Shown: positions 17,399 to 26,780, numbered from the stretch's first letter. The stretch: DNA of 64,000 nucleotides from Moheibacter lacus (GCF_014042165.1 NZ_JACDZE010000001.1:766595-830594), one strand, 5' to 3'. The notes: generated by a model from the letters alone, not told the origin. Made by a program: numbers and translations.

Positions 17399-18128
17399 AT
17401 TAAGTGTAAACATCAATAAAATAGCCACACTCCGAAATGCCCGAGGCGGTGACACACCCAACGTGGTAGAAGCAGCTGTAAAAGCAGAAGAATTTGGCGC
17501 ACAAGGCATTACGGTTCATCCGCGACCGGACGAACGACACATCCGCTATCAGGATGTTTATGATTTAAAAAAAGTGGTCAAAACGGAATTCAACATCGAG
17601 GGAAAACCCATCGATAGCTTTATGAAAATGGTTTTGGAGGTAAAACCGGCGCAAGTTACTTTGGTGCCGGATGCAGAAGATGCAATCACTTCAAACGCTG
17701 GTTGGGACACGGTAAAACACCAATCTTATTTAACCGAAATCATTTCGGAATTCAAAAAAAACGGAATACGGACTTCTATTTTTCTCGATCCCAATCCGAA
17801 GCTAGTGGAAGCAGCTGCCAAAACAGGTGCAGATAGAATCGAACTCTATACAGAAAGTTTTGCGGTAGAATTTTCAAAAGGGAATTTAGAAGGAATTCAA
17901 CCTTATCGTGAAACGGCTGAAGAAGCCATTAAAAATGGCCTAACACTCAATGCCGGACATGATTTGAGTTTAGATAATTTACAGTATTTCATCGAGCAAA
18001 TTCCTGAAATCGCAGAAGTTTCGATCGGGCATGCTTTGATTTCTGAAGCGTTATATTTGGGAATGGAAAATACGATTCAGGCTTATTTAAAACGAATTGA
18101 ATTGGCCTATAGAAAACATAATTTATGA
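17391..18128 (+). CDS. pdxJ: Pyridoxine 5'-phosphate synthase
   Basis: A 245-residue TIM-barrel enzyme that condenses 1-deoxyxylulose 5-phosphate with 3-amino-2-oxopropyl phosphate to pyridoxine 5'-phosphate, the last ring-forming step of the DXP-dependent vitamin B6 route. Diagnostic segments are LSVNINKIATLRNARGG, ITVHPRPDERHIRYQDV, VTLVPDAEDAITSNAGWD, and LTLNAGHDLSLDNL followed by EVSIGHALISEALY. The ATG is at 17391 inside the end of the MscS gene; a GTG upstream would add 18 residues not typical of the family. The TGA overlaps the ATG of the next gene (ATGA). Confidence 0.95.
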   Translation: MTKLSVNINKIATLRNARGGDTPNVVEAAVKAEEFGAQGITVHPRPDERHIRYQDVYDLKKVVKTEFNIEGKPIDSFMKMVLEVKPAQVTLVPDAEDAITSNAGWDTVKHQSYLTEIISEFKKNGIRTSIFLDPNPKLVEAAAKTGADRIELYTESFAVEFSKGNLEGIQPYRETAEEAIKNGLTLNAGHDLSLDNLQYFIEQIPEIAEVSIGHALISEALYLGMENTIQAYLKRIELAYRKHNL

Positions 18129-18904
18129 ATCAAATTCTCCACAGTAAAATAGTTGGTGATAAACCCAAACATTTATTGATTTTTCATGGATTGTTTGGGC
18201 AGTCTGACAATTTTGCGACCCTTGCCAAACAGTTCGCTGAATTTTATACGGTTCATGCAATTGACCTTAGAAATCACGGACGAAGTTTTCATTCTGACGA
18301 TATGAGTTTTGAAGCCATGTCTGAGGATATTTTAAATTATTTGAATCACCATCAAATCGAAACTTGTTATTTGCTTGGACATTCCTTAGGTGGACGTTCT
18401 GTAATTGAGTTCGCATACAAATATCCTGAAAAAACAGAAAAACTCATCGTCGCGGATATGGCGCCAAAGGCTTATCCGCCGCATCATCAAGGCATCATCA
18501 AAGCTTTGAATTCGGTAGATTTTGAAAAGGTGGAAAAACGATCGGATGTAGAAGAAACGTTGAAACAATACATTCCGGACATGGGCACGCGGCAATTTTT
18601 ATTGAAAAATGTTTACCATGCGGAAAGCGGTAAATATGCTTTTCGGTTTAATTTGAAAGCATTGACTGAAAGCTATGAGAAAATGGTAGGAAATGATTTA
18701 ACCGATGGTGTTTTTGATGGACCTACTTTGTTTTTACGCGGCGCAAAATCCGATTATATTTTAGATACTGATTTTGAATTGATTCGAAATCATTTTCCAA
18801 AAGCTGAAATCAAAACGATTCCCAATTCAGGTCATTGGGTGCATGCTGAAAACCCGAAAGCCTTTTTTGAGGATGTCGTTGGGTTTTTGAACGATTCGCT
18901 CTAA
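18125..18904 (+). CDS. Alpha/beta-hydrolase, YbfF-like esterase
   Basis: A 259-residue cytoplasmic hydrolase. Nucleophile elbow GHSLGG (Ser about 88), oxyanion motif IFHGLFGQSDNFATLA, and a late SGHWVHAENP with the catalytic His; the acid is in the segment before it (RGAKSDYI). DLRNHGRS and VADMAPKAYPPHHQGI are typical of the YbfF/RutD-like acyl-CoA or carboxylesterase subgroup. Its ATGA overlap with pdxJ indicates translational coupling, although a role in vitamin B6 metabolism cannot be claimed. Confidence 0.85.
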   Translation: MNQILHSKIVGDKPKHLLIFHGLFGQSDNFATLAKQFAEFYTVHAIDLRNHGRSFHSDDMSFEAMSEDILNYLNHHQIETCYLLGHSLGGRSVIEFAYKYPEKTEKLIVADMAPKAYPPHHQGIIKALNSVDFEKVEKRSDVEETLKQYIPDMGTRQFLLKNVYHAESGKYAFRFNLKALTESYEKMVGNDLTDGVFDGPTLFLRGAKSDYILDTDFELIRNHFPKAEIKTIPNSGHWVHAENPKAFFEDVVGFLNDSL

Positions 18905-18977
18905 ATTACTAGAAATGAAACTGTTTGAGAATTAGATATATTTTATATCTTTACTATTCACACAGATAGAATTTCGC

Positions 18978-19412
18978 ATGAAAAACGCTCATTTGTTTTC
19001 ATCAGGCACATCAACTTCTTATGTAGACATCACCAGTTTGATATTAAGGATCTTTGGCGGTGGATTTATGCTGTACGGTCATGGACTGGGGAAATTCCAA
19101 AATTTCTTTTCCGACCAAGCCATAGCGTTTATAGATCCGTTTGGGATCAGTGCTACAGCGACTTTAGGTTTGGTGGTTTTCGCTGAATTTATTTGTGCGG
19201 CTTTGGTAATGCTTGGTTTGATGACCAGATATGCTTTGGTTCCTTTGGTATTGACGATGCTTTACGCAGCGTTTATCGCGCATGGAGGAGATCCATTTGG
19301 AAAGAAAGAAATGGCGTTATTGTATCTTGTTATTTTCATGGCTTTATTATTACTCGGGCCGGGGAAATATTCTTTGGATCGCATGATCAGAAAAAGAAGG
19401 GCAACAGTTTAA
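18978..19412 (+). CDS. DoxX family membrane protein
   Basis: A 144-residue protein with four helices and the DoxX signature: LILRIFGGGFMLYGHGLGKF in helix 1, LGLVVFAEFICAALVMLGL in helix 2, PLVLTMLYAAFIAHG and a KKEMALLYLVIFMALLLLG segment. DoxX relatives are linked to quinone-dependent sulfur oxidation or thioredoxin-like oxidoreduction, but most are uncharacterised. Transcribed alone, 73 bp after the esterase. Confidence 0.85.
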   Translation: MKNAHLFSSGTSTSYVDITSLILRIFGGGFMLYGHGLGKFQNFFSDQAIAFIDPFGISATATLGLVVFAEFICAALVMLGLMTRYALVPLVLTMLYAAFIAHGGDPFGKKEMALLYLVIFMALLLLGPGKYSLDRMIRKRRATV

Positions 19413-19629
19413 GAAGTTATCATTTAAACCGTAATGTATTTTAAATTAGGATTTTGTCATGATTTTTAATTGTTTCACATCAAAAATACATGCCAAAATG
19501 TTTAATTTTCATAATTGTCAAATTCTACCAATATTTAACTCCTATGGAGTTTATCTTCATTTAAAAGGTTAATATTGAATAAGTTTGCCTGTTATTCCAT
19601 AGTGCATTACCGGATAATTTAGAATAAAA

Positions 19630-19656
19630 AATCCCGACTACATTGCAGTCGGGATT
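19630..19656 (-). terminator. Intrinsic terminator of T9SS protein gene
   Basis: A perfect 10-bp stem (AATCCCGACT and complement) with a 7-nt loop, then a T-rich run on the minus strand, 22 bp after the stop. The rest of 19413-19678 holds no recognisable gene. Confidence 0.85.
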
Positions 19657-19678
19657 AGTATTTTAATCTGATCAGAAA

Positions 19679-20455
19679 TTATTTCTTCACGATTTTTTGT
19701 GTAGTTGTAGCGTAACCATTTGTTACTTTAACGACATAAATACCTTTTGTCATAGCAGAAGTATCTACACTTCCACCATTGTCAACACGGTTTGAAGAAA
19801 CCAATCTTCCTTCCATCGTGTAGATGTTTACGGTAGCACGTTGTGGCAATTGAAGTGTCAATTTGTTGGTCACAACTGTGTTCATTTTTACTTGGTCAGC
19901 AAAATTGTTCAAATCAGCAACAGACATGGTAGATTTATCATAAACCATGATGTTGTCCATCAATACAACTCCACCACCTACGTTATCGTTATGATAAGTT
20001 CTTAAACCCGCTCTGATAACATCTGCTCCTGCATTAGGCATTCCTTCCGCAGTAAAGAAAACCCATTCTGGAGAGTCTTCTGAGTATCCTTCCATTTGAA
20101 GTGGATTAGGCCCTGTATCTCCGTCTGCATTACGGAATTGTGCCCAATATCTAAATCTAGCGTCAGGTGCATTATCTAAATACCATCCTGAAAACACATA
20201 AGTAACACCTTGTTCTACCGCAATATCATTAAGCGGGCTGATTTGTGTATTTCCTGAATCTGGTGCAGTAATGCTTGTGGAAGAACTTCCATCTTGCGCT
20301 TCAGAAGACTGAGCAATGATAGCTGAGTTCGGCACATACCAATCTACAGGTTTTCCGTCTGCCCAATTTTCAAAACTATGATTTGGGACTAAATTTGTTT
20401 GTGCAGATAAAGTGATTGCTGCCAAAACTGTTAAAAATGTAAAGATTTTCTTCAT
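19679..20455 (-). CDS. Secreted protein with T9SS type A sorting domain
   Basis: A 258-residue protein with a signal peptide (cleaved near TLSAQ, residue 19), an N-terminal carbohydrate-binding-module-like jelly roll beginning NLVPNHSFENWADGKPVDWY (about 20-170), and a C-terminal type IX secretion sorting domain (about 190-258) with VNIYTMEGRLVSS and GIYVVKVTNG ending in KIVKK. It is exported by the gliding/T9SS machinery and released or anchored to the surface. Binding specificity is unknown. It follows the TonB-dependent receptor gene on the same strand but has a terminator between, so it may be transcribed independently. Confidence 0.85.
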   Translation of the reverse strand: MKKIFTFLTVLAAITLSAQTNLVPNHSFENWADGKPVDWYVPNSAIIAQSSEAQDGSSSTSITAPDSGNTQISPLNDIAVEQGVTYVFSGWYLDNAPDARFRYWAQFRNADGDTGPNPLQMEGYSEDSPEWVFFTAEGMPNAGADVIRAGLRTYHNDNVGGGVVLMDNIMVYDKSTMSVADLNNFADQVKMNTVVTNKLTLQLPQRATVNIYTMEGRLVSSNRVDNGGSVDTSAMTKGIYVVKVTNGYATTTQKIVKK

Positions 20456-20548
20456 TTCTTATAATTTTATTTGGTTTTTAAGGACTGCAAATTTAAGTAT
20501 TCTATTTGATTTACAGACTAATAAATCGTTAATTAATTGTAAATTGAG

Positions 20549-20582
20549 AAAACCCTTTCAAATTAAAGATCGAAAGGGTTTT
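20549..20582 (-). terminator. Intrinsic terminator after TonB-dependent receptor gene
   Basis: An 11-bp stem (AAAACCCTTTC and complement) with a 12-nt loop, 20 bp after the receptor stop. Confidence 0.75.
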
Positions 20583-20601
20583 GGTTGTATGATAATGTCA
20601 T

Positions 20602-23478
20602 TTAAAAATCATAACTGAAACCTAAAGAAAATGTTCTTCCGATTCTTTTACTTTCAAAAATCTCAGAAGGCGCATTATAGGATTCAAATAAATCTTCCAC
20701 TTTGTCATCTAAAATATTTGAAACCTGTAGGGAAATTTTGGTTCTTTTTTCTTTCCCAAATTTTTGGTTCAATGTAAAGTTCAGGCTGTTAAACGGCTGA
20801 GCATACACATCTGGAAACAAACCTGTACCTACAACTGAAAGCGATTTTCCTCTAACGTTATAAAAAAGACCGGTTTGTAATCCCATTTCCGGATTTAAAT
20901 ATTCTATCCCTGCGTTGATAACATAAGGTGCTTGGCCTGCCATATCACGAGTGTTTTCAATATTTTCTCCCTCTCTTTCAAAATCTTTACGGCTGTTAAA
21001 TTCTTCTTCCGTCATTTCAATTTCAGATTTCACGATCGTTACATTTGAGCTGATGGATAAATCACGGAGACTCTCTGAAATAAAGCCTAAATGTTTTTTG
21101 AATTCAAATTCAGCTCCATAAACTGTACCATCACCGACGTTTCTAGGTTGGTATTCGTTACCGGTATTGGCTGTGATAATTCTGACCAATTCGATGGGGT
21201 TTTTAAACGTTTTATAAAATCCACTGATGGAAAAAATCTGGTCTCCAGAAGGGAAGAATTCTAACCTGATATCAAAATTATCAATGTTGGTTTCCTGAAG
21301 GTTTCCATCCCAAGAGCCAAATGCCCAAAGCCCTCCGTTAAAGGTACGATTGGAAATTGGGTCGATGATTTGTGCATACGACATTTCTTTAAATGAAGGT
21401 CTTGCGATCGTTCTGGCATAACCCCCGCGTAGATTGATGTCGTTTGAGATTTCATAAATCAAATTGGCTGTAGGAAAGAAATTGGTTGAGTTCATTTCTT
21501 CACTGTTGTCAAAATAATCTCCACTTTGGGTATAACCCGAATAATACAAACGGAAGTTTTCAACGCGTACACCTACTATCGTTTTTAATCTATCAAAGAA
21601 TTTATATTCGTTTGACACATAACCTGCGATGACAGAAGAGTTCGAGTTAAAGTCATTTGGATTTGTTTCAGGATTTGCACTATTGAACCAAATATTATTG
21701 ATAAGGATGTTTTCCTCACTTAGGACGTCATTTGGGTCATAAGAATCCCAGTTTTGACCTCCCAAAAATCGCATATTATATTGGCGAATTAAGAAATCTC
21801 TTTCTTTATAAGTATAAGCCGCACCGGCTTTAATTAATCCATTATTATAAACTTGGCTGATATCAATTTTCCCAACTCCGGAAAACTCTTCCAAGTTTCT
21901 CCAAATCCTGGTTGGCGCTCCTCCGGCACCGTTATAAAATGCAGTATCTACAGACTCATATGTAAACGCCGTTTTACGGATATCCGGATCTTCATTTTTA
22001 GTAAAAGTTGGGGACAATTTCCATTCCAACTCAAAATCACCTGATTTTGATTTATGCGTTCCTTGCAGAATCAAATTGGTCAGTGATCTTTGGTTGAACA
22101 TAAGATCATCCTCTCCAGCTCGGTACCCGGAGTGACCTGTTGCTGCTCCATTATCATTTACATATAATTTTGCTGCTGTACTTTCTCCATTCTGTATATG
22201 CATAGCATTTAAGCTATATCTGGATTTTTTGGTTTTATAAGACAAGCCTCCCATTGCACCCAATAGAACGGAATTTACTCCTTTTTCACCTTCTTTGGTT
22301 TGGGCAAACACCATTTCATATTGTGAAGGGTCTGAGGCGAGTCTTTGGTAATCGCCGTATTTATAATCGTCAAAATACTTGGTTTCATTTTTATAATTCA
22401 ACCCAAATATAACGGCGAGTTTATTGTCATTTTTTAAATTGAATTGGTCTCCATAAGAAATAGAGAAATCTTGATTCATATAAGCCGGTTTTCTGGAACC
22501 GCCTAGCGTTTTGTCAAATTGGTTGACAAAATCACGTACTTCTTGAGGGCTTGAATTGATAGGAGTAGGATAATCACTATTTTCAGCCATAGAAGGAAGG
22601 TCTCTTGTTCCATTATCAAATCCTAAAAAGTCTGTATCTCCTCCTTTGTAATAAAGATAATCACTATTAAAGGTCATGCCCGGCGTGATTCCTAAACCGT
22701 ACGAAATATTTAAAATTCTCTTTGTAGGAAAGGCTTTGGTTTCGATGTTCACCAAACCTCCTGTGAATTCGGCTGACAAATCGGCCGTAAAGTTTTTACT
22801 CACTACGATATTATCCATTAAATTGGATGGGAAAATATCCATTTGCAAAGTATTTCTATCAGGGTCTAATCCAGGTACATCAACTCCGTTAAGAGTTGTT
22901 TTTGAATAACGATCTCCCAACCCTCTTACATAAACATATTTCCCTCCTTCAATAGAAACCCCCGTTACACGTTTTGCTGCTTCAACCGCTGTTCCGTCTC
23001 CGGCCAATTCCATTTTTGCAGATGAAACACCATCCAAAATTACGGAAGAATTCTTCTTCATTCGGACCAAAGCTTTTTCGCTGTTTCTATTTACACTGGC
23101 GGTAACAACTACGGTGGCTAAGTTGACTGAAGAATTCTGAAGAGAATCCCCCTCTTCACCTATTAACAAACTCGTCAAAAAAGCATCATCCAGCACAGTT
23201 ACTTCTCTTGCTTTTACTTGAACATTTTCAAAAGTAAAAGTCTCGTAATCAAAATCTTCAAAAGTAATAGCATAAACACCTGGCTCCAACTCCAATGAAT
23301 ATGCCCCATCTAGATCTGTCATGGCGATTTGCTCATCATTGACATAGATGCTTACACCCATTATGTTTTGACCGGTAGACTCATTAAATACAGTTCCTCT
23401 CACAGTTCCAAGTTCGGTTTGTGCAAGTGAGAAAATTCCAATTAAAGCAAGAGTTAAACTCAGTAACTTTTTCATCAT
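20602..23478 (-). CDS. TonB-dependent outer-membrane receptor with carboxypeptidase-regulatory-like domain
   Basis: A 958-residue receptor: signal peptide cleaved near IFSLAQ (residue 20), CarboxypepD_reg-like domain (about 25-105; GTVFNESTGQNIMGVSIYVN), plug (about 125-245; SSVILDGVSSAKMELAGDGT, GLGDRYSKTTLNGVDVPGLD) and a 22-strand barrel ending RTFSLGFSYDF. It is not of the SusC type (no SusC plug signature) and has no SusD partner. The plug resembles receptors that the databases often list simply as TonB-dependent receptor. With the beta-helix lipoprotein upstream and the T9SS protein downstream, it may form a surface uptake or scavenging set next to a PhoBR-like pair. Confidence 0.9.
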   Translation of the reverse strand: MMKKLLSLTLALIGIFSLAQTELGTVRGTVFNESTGQNIMGVSIYVNDEQIAMTDLDGAYSLELEPGVYAITFEDFDYETFTFENVQVKAREVTVLDDAFLTSLLIGEEGDSLQNSSVNLATVVVTASVNRNSEKALVRMKKNSSVILDGVSSAKMELAGDGTAVEAAKRVTGVSIEGGKYVYVRGLGDRYSKTTLNGVDVPGLDPDRNTLQMDIFPSNLMDNIVVSKNFTADLSAEFTGGLVNIETKAFPTKRILNISYGLGITPGMTFNSDYLYYKGGDTDFLGFDNGTRDLPSMAENSDYPTPINSSPQEVRDFVNQFDKTLGGSRKPAYMNQDFSISYGDQFNLKNDNKLAVIFGLNYKNETKYFDDYKYGDYQRLASDPSQYEMVFAQTKEGEKGVNSVLLGAMGGLSYKTKKSRYSLNAMHIQNGESTAAKLYVNDNGAATGHSGYRAGEDDLMFNQRSLTNLILQGTHKSKSGDFELEWKLSPTFTKNEDPDIRKTAFTYESVDTAFYNGAGGAPTRIWRNLEEFSGVGKIDISQVYNNGLIKAGAAYTYKERDFLIRQYNMRFLGGQNWDSYDPNDVLSEENILINNIWFNSANPETNPNDFNSNSSVIAGYVSNEYKFFDRLKTIVGVRVENFRLYYSGYTQSGDYFDNSEEMNSTNFFPTANLIYEISNDINLRGGYARTIARPSFKEMSYAQIIDPISNRTFNGGLWAFGSWDGNLQETNIDNFDIRLEFFPSGDQIFSISGFYKTFKNPIELVRIITANTGNEYQPRNVGDGTVYGAEFEFKKHLGFISESLRDLSISSNVTIVKSEIEMTEEEFNSRKDFEREGENIENTRDMAGQAPYVINAGIEYLNPEMGLQTGLFYNVRGKSLSVVGTGLFPDVYAQPFNSLNFTLNQKFGKEKRTKISLQVSNILDDKVEDLFESYNAPSEIFESKRIGRTFSLGFSYDF

Positions 23479-23500
23479 TATTAATTTAAATTATTGCAAA

Positions 23501-23535
23501 AAAACAGACTTGTACTTTTATACAAGCCTGCTTTT
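23501..23535 (-). terminator. Terminator between beta-helix lipoprotein and TonB receptor genes
   Basis: Stem CAGACTTGTA/TACAAGCCTG with one mismatch, 6-nt loop, and a T-run on the minus strand. It separates the upstream lipoprotein gene from the TonB receptor. Confidence 0.65.
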
Positions 23536-23556
23536 TATGATTTGTAATTTTTATCA

Positions 23557-24753
23557 TTAAAATTGGTTAGCCTGAGCTGCCCATGTCCAATTTAAACTTG
23601 AACCGTTAAATGTATAGGTTGTTCCTGCATGTAACCAAGACGGAACAGATGAACCTTCTGGGATTCTGTTAATCAAATCATCTGCTGTAGTGTTCAAATA
23701 AATATTGTTAAAAGACACATTTGCAGCATCGATTCTGTTGATAATTTGTCCTTCAACTAAATCTGTGAAATATAAATTTGACAAGTTTACATTTGAATTT
23801 TCGTCAGTATTGATGATATCTTGAGTCGTGAAATCAGAAGTAGACATTTTGATGAATCCGTTTTGGATCGTATGTGGTCCGTAATCTGAAGAACCTTCTG
23901 GCCCATCCAATTCAAAAGCATGACCTTGAGCTCCTATAACTGCGAAGTTATTCAAAGTTCCTGACCAAGATTGATCTGTATCGATCCCATCATCACCACA
24001 GTTCCAAACCACTACGTTTGTAACATTTACTTTTCCACCAAACCACTCGATTCCGTCATCAGCACTTCCAACAATCTCGATGTTCTCCACCACAGTTCCT
24101 GAACCTACTCCACCCAAAGTTAAACCTTGGATTTCATTTCCCTCTCCGATATCAGTACCTGAATAACGGATAGAGATGTATCTTAATGTACCTGAACTTT
24201 CAGTGTCATTTGTACCTCCGTACAATCCGTTTGGATCAGAGGCCGGGATACCTTCTATACCAACTGTTTCAGCTGACGCAGAAATCCTAGCATTACCCAA
24301 CACGATTAAACCACCCCACAAACCACTTGTTGTAGAGGATAAATTTGGACTTGAAAAATCTCCTGAAGCCACTTGCTCTGGTGTAATTTCATCACCCACT
24401 GAAGTGAAAATAATCGGCAAATTAGGTTCTCCTTCTGCATCAATTGTTGCTCCACGAGCGATAATCAAAGCCGAAGCATCTGCTCCTTCTCCCATTTCTC
24501 CTTTAACAACTACTCCCGGTTGGATTTCCAAATGTGCCCCACTTACAACTGCAATTCTCCCCGCTAAAACGTACGTTTTTCCCGTTTCCCAAATTGCATC
24601 TTGTGTGATATTTTCAGATACGACAATTGTGTTCTCATCTCCACCATCATCATCTGAACTTCCTCCTCCATTATCGTCATCCCCTGAACAAGAAACAAAC
24701 ATTGTGGACATTGCCATTAAAGACAAAACAGCTAATGAGCTTAATTTTTTCAT
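23557..24753 (-). CDS. Surface lipoprotein with predicted parallel beta-helix
   Basis: A 398-residue lipoprotein with lipobox MFVSC (Cys 22) followed by an Asp/Gly-rich linker (DDDNGGGSSDDDGG). The rest is a repetitive Gly/Asn/Asp-rich right-handed parallel beta-helix pattern, with turns like SGAHLEIQPGVVVKG, GTLRYISIRYSG, VVENIEIVGSADDGIEW and NVVVWNCGDDGID. The acidic linker of this type can mark surface-exposed lipoproteins in Bacteroidota. No catalytic residues are recognisable. It starts the divergent unit opposite the response regulator, so its expression probably depends on the shared 24754-25041 region. Confidence 0.8.
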   Translation of the reverse strand: MKKLSSLAVLSLMAMSTMFVSCSGDDDNGGGSSDDDGGDENTIVVSENITQDAIWETGKTYVLAGRIAVVSGAHLEIQPGVVVKGEMGEGADASALIIARGATIDAEGEPNLPIIFTSVGDEITPEQVASGDFSSPNLSSTTSGLWGGLIVLGNARISASAETVGIEGIPASDPNGLYGGTNDTESSGTLRYISIRYSGTDIGEGNEIQGLTLGGVGSGTVVENIEIVGSADDGIEWFGGKVNVTNVVVWNCGDDGIDTDQSWSGTLNNFAVIGAQGHAFELDGPEGSSDYGPHTIQNGFIKMSTSDFTTQDIINTDENSNVNLSNLYFTDLVEGQIINRIDAANVSFNNIYLNTTADDLINRIPEGSSVPSWLHAGTTYTFNGSSLNWTWAAQANQF

Positions 24754-24830
24754 GATTTTTTCTCTTTAAAAATTTTATTGCAAAGAACCGCTGCTTTGGA
24801 AAAAAAGAATTTTCGTCAATTTTAAATTTT

Positions 24831-24879
24831 GTTTAACTAAATGTTACGCGGTTAACTTAACTTTAAATCTTCGTTAAAC
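24831..24879. promoter_or_regulatory. Cluster of TTAAC-type repeats, candidate regulator-binding site
   Basis: Elements GTTTAAC (24831), GTTACGC (24842), GTTAAC (24851), TTAACTT (24857) and GTTAAAC (24873) recur with several spacings near 11 bp between the divergent lipoprotein and response-regulator genes. PhoB/PhoP-family proteins bind direct repeats about one helical turn apart, so this is a plausible operator, but the region is AT-rich and the match is not exact. Confidence 0.35.
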
Positions 24880-24913
24880 AAAAGGTCAAAGGAAATCGAT
24901 GGAAAATTTACCT

Positions 24914-24921
24914 TAACTTTG
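24914..24921 (+). promoter_or_regulatory. -7 promoter element for the two-component operon
   Basis: TAACTTTG fits TAnnTTTG. It would give a leader of about 120 nt before the response-regulator ATG at 25042. Confidence 0.55.
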
Positions 24922-25041
24922 CACACCGGATTTACACGCCTAATTATATTTGAATTACCTATTAATCAAACAATTACAACACCATTAAAAAAGGTATAAA
25001 TCCCGAACATGGGAATTTAAAATTTCAACAAACGAATACGA

Positions 25042-25716
25042 ATGAAAAAAATTAAGATTTTACTAGTTGATGATGAACCGGATATCTTGGAATTCCTTTC
25101 TTATAACTTAATCAAAGAAGGTTATGAAGTTTCCACTGCCTCAAATGGCGCTGAAGGAATCAAGAAAGCAAAAACAGAAAAACCCGATTTGATTTTATTG
25201 GACATCATGATGCCCGAAATGGATGGCATCGAGGCCTGTGCAGAAATCAAAAAAATAGATTCCTTAAAGAAAACACTCATCGTATTTCTAACCGCCAGAA
25301 CGGAAGAATTCTCTCAATTGGCGGGTTATGAAGCAGGTGCTGATGATTACATCACCAAACCGGTAAAACCAAAAGTTTTGATGAGTAAAATCAAAGCGCT
25401 TTTACGATTAAAATCAACGGATGAACAACAACAATTCATAGAATTAGAAGAATTCATCATCGATCGTGAAACCTATAAAGTCACTTTTAACGGCGAAGAA
25501 TTCATGCTTCCCCGCAAAGAGTTTGAATTGATCGCACTACTTGCTTCCAATCCCAAACGCGTATTCAAACGCGACGAAATCCTTGAAAAAGTTTGGGGAA
25601 ATGAAGTCGTGGTTGGTGGTAGAACCATCGACGTTCATGTCAGAAAACTAAGAGAGAAATTTGGAAATGACCGACTTTCCACCATCAAAGGAGTTGGCTA
25701 CAAACTAAACGCGTAA
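25042..25716 (+). CDS. OmpR/PhoB-family response regulator
   Basis: A 224-residue DNA-binding response regulator. Receiver domain (1-118) with acidic pocket DDEPD, phospho-acceptor Asp in LILLDIMMPEMDG, switch Thr in FLTARTEE and Lys in DYITKPVKP. A winged-helix DNA-binding domain follows (about 130-222) with LPRKEFELIALLASNPKRVF, the recognition segment GGRTIDVHVRKLREKFG, and IKGVGYKLNA. Closest in layout to PhoB, including its partner kinase 1 bp after the stop. Whether it senses phosphate is an inference from architecture. Confidence 0.93.
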   Translation: MKKIKILLVDDEPDILEFLSYNLIKEGYEVSTASNGAEGIKKAKTEKPDLILLDIMMPEMDGIEACAEIKKIDSLKKTLIVFLTARTEEFSQLAGYEAGADDYITKPVKPKVLMSKIKALLRLKSTDEQQQFIELEEFIIDRETYKVTFNGEEFMLPRKEFELIALLASNPKRVFKRDEILEKVWGNEVVVGGRTIDVHVRKLREKFGNDRLSTIKGVGYKLNA

Positions 25717-25717
25717 A

Positions 25718-26767
25718 ATGGCTGCGCCTACCCGTTGGTTCAATTCTTTTTTCTATGCGCTGATCGGCGCACTGCTCATATGGCTACTCAGTTGGCTCAC
25801 TACCACTATTTTACTGGAAAGGTCATTTGAGTTCTGGATCAAACCTGATTTTATTTGGAAAGGTATTTTGATCACATTTTTCATTCCTTTTTTGGTCATT
25901 TTCTCACTTTTAGGCATTGCTTTTAATTCCTTTTCCAAACTTAATATTTCACAACTCTATGATTTGGTCCCTGACCTAAACCCTCAAAATGCAGCCAAAG
26001 ATTTTGAAAGTCTTTCGGAGCAAATTTCTTCTTTAACTGATGTGAAATCAAAAGAAATCGATTTGCTGACCGAAAGAGAAAATTACCGTCGCGAATTTCT
26101 AGGAAACGTTTCCCACGAACTCAAAACGCCACTTTTTTCTATCCAAGGTTATTTACTCACTTTAATAGAAGGAGGCGTGGAGGACGAATCTATCCGCGAT
26201 AAATATTTGAACCGAATCAACAAATCAGTAGAACGATTGACCTATATCGTAAAAGATTTGGATATGATTACCGAACTGGAATCGGGCAATTTAAAATTGG
26301 AACAAAGGCCTTTTAATATTTTAGCACTGACCAGAGAAGTTTTTGATCTTCTTGAAATCAAAGCCCAAAATAACCTAGTAACCCTGAAAATAGAAAATCC
26401 GATAGATGTCCCTATCCGAGTAGCGGGTGATATAGAAAGAATAGAACAAGTCCTCACCAACTTAATCGTAAATGCTGTTAACCATTCGGCAAAAGATAAT
26501 GCCATTGTCTCTGTTTCCTTTCAAACCGTTAACGGAAAAATCAAAACGACAATCAAAGACAATGGGGTCGGCATAAAACCGGAGCATTTAGAAAGAATAT
26601 TTGAACGATTTTATAGAATCGATAAAAGCCGTAGCCGTACGCATGGTGGATCCGGGCTAGGACTATCCATCGTCAAACATATCCTTGAAGCACATGGTGA
26701 AAAAATTCAGGTTTCCAGTACCTTTGGAGAAGGTACCGAATTTTCATTCCTACTCAACAAAGCCTAA
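25718..26767 (+). CDS. PhoR-like sensor histidine kinase
   Basis: A 349-residue membrane kinase. Two N-terminal helices (about 10-32 and 45-68) with a very short periplasmic loop, no PAS domain obvious, then HisKA with FLGNVSHELKTPLFSIQGYL (His about 132) and a HATPase domain: NLIVNAVNHSAKD (N box), DNGVGIKPEH (G1), FERFYRIDKSRSRTHGG (F box), and GSGLGLSIVKHILEAHGE (G2). The short loop suggests sensing through a membrane or transport partner, as for PhoR with the Pst system. It directly follows the response regulator in one operon. Confidence 0.92.
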   Translation: MAAPTRWFNSFFYALIGALLIWLLSWLTTTILLERSFEFWIKPDFIWKGILITFFIPFLVIFSLLGIAFNSFSKLNISQLYDLVPDLNPQNAAKDFESLSEQISSLTDVKSKEIDLLTERENYRREFLGNVSHELKTPLFSIQGYLLTLIEGGVEDESIRDKYLNRINKSVERLTYIVKDLDMITELESGNLKLEQRPFNILALTREVFDLLEIKAQNNLVTLKIENPIDVPIRVAGDIERIEQVLTNLIVNAVNHSAKDNAIVSVSFQTVNGKIKTTIKDNGVGIKPEHLERIFERFYRIDKSRSRTHGGSGLGLSIVKHILEAHGEKIQVSSTFGEGTEFSFLLNKA

Positions 26768-26780
26768 TATCTAAAAATCC

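Noticed and set aside
24176-24769. 197-codon plus-strand ORF opposite the beta-helix lipoprotein
   Set aside because: Pro/Ser-rich antisense reading of a repetitive gene with no family features.
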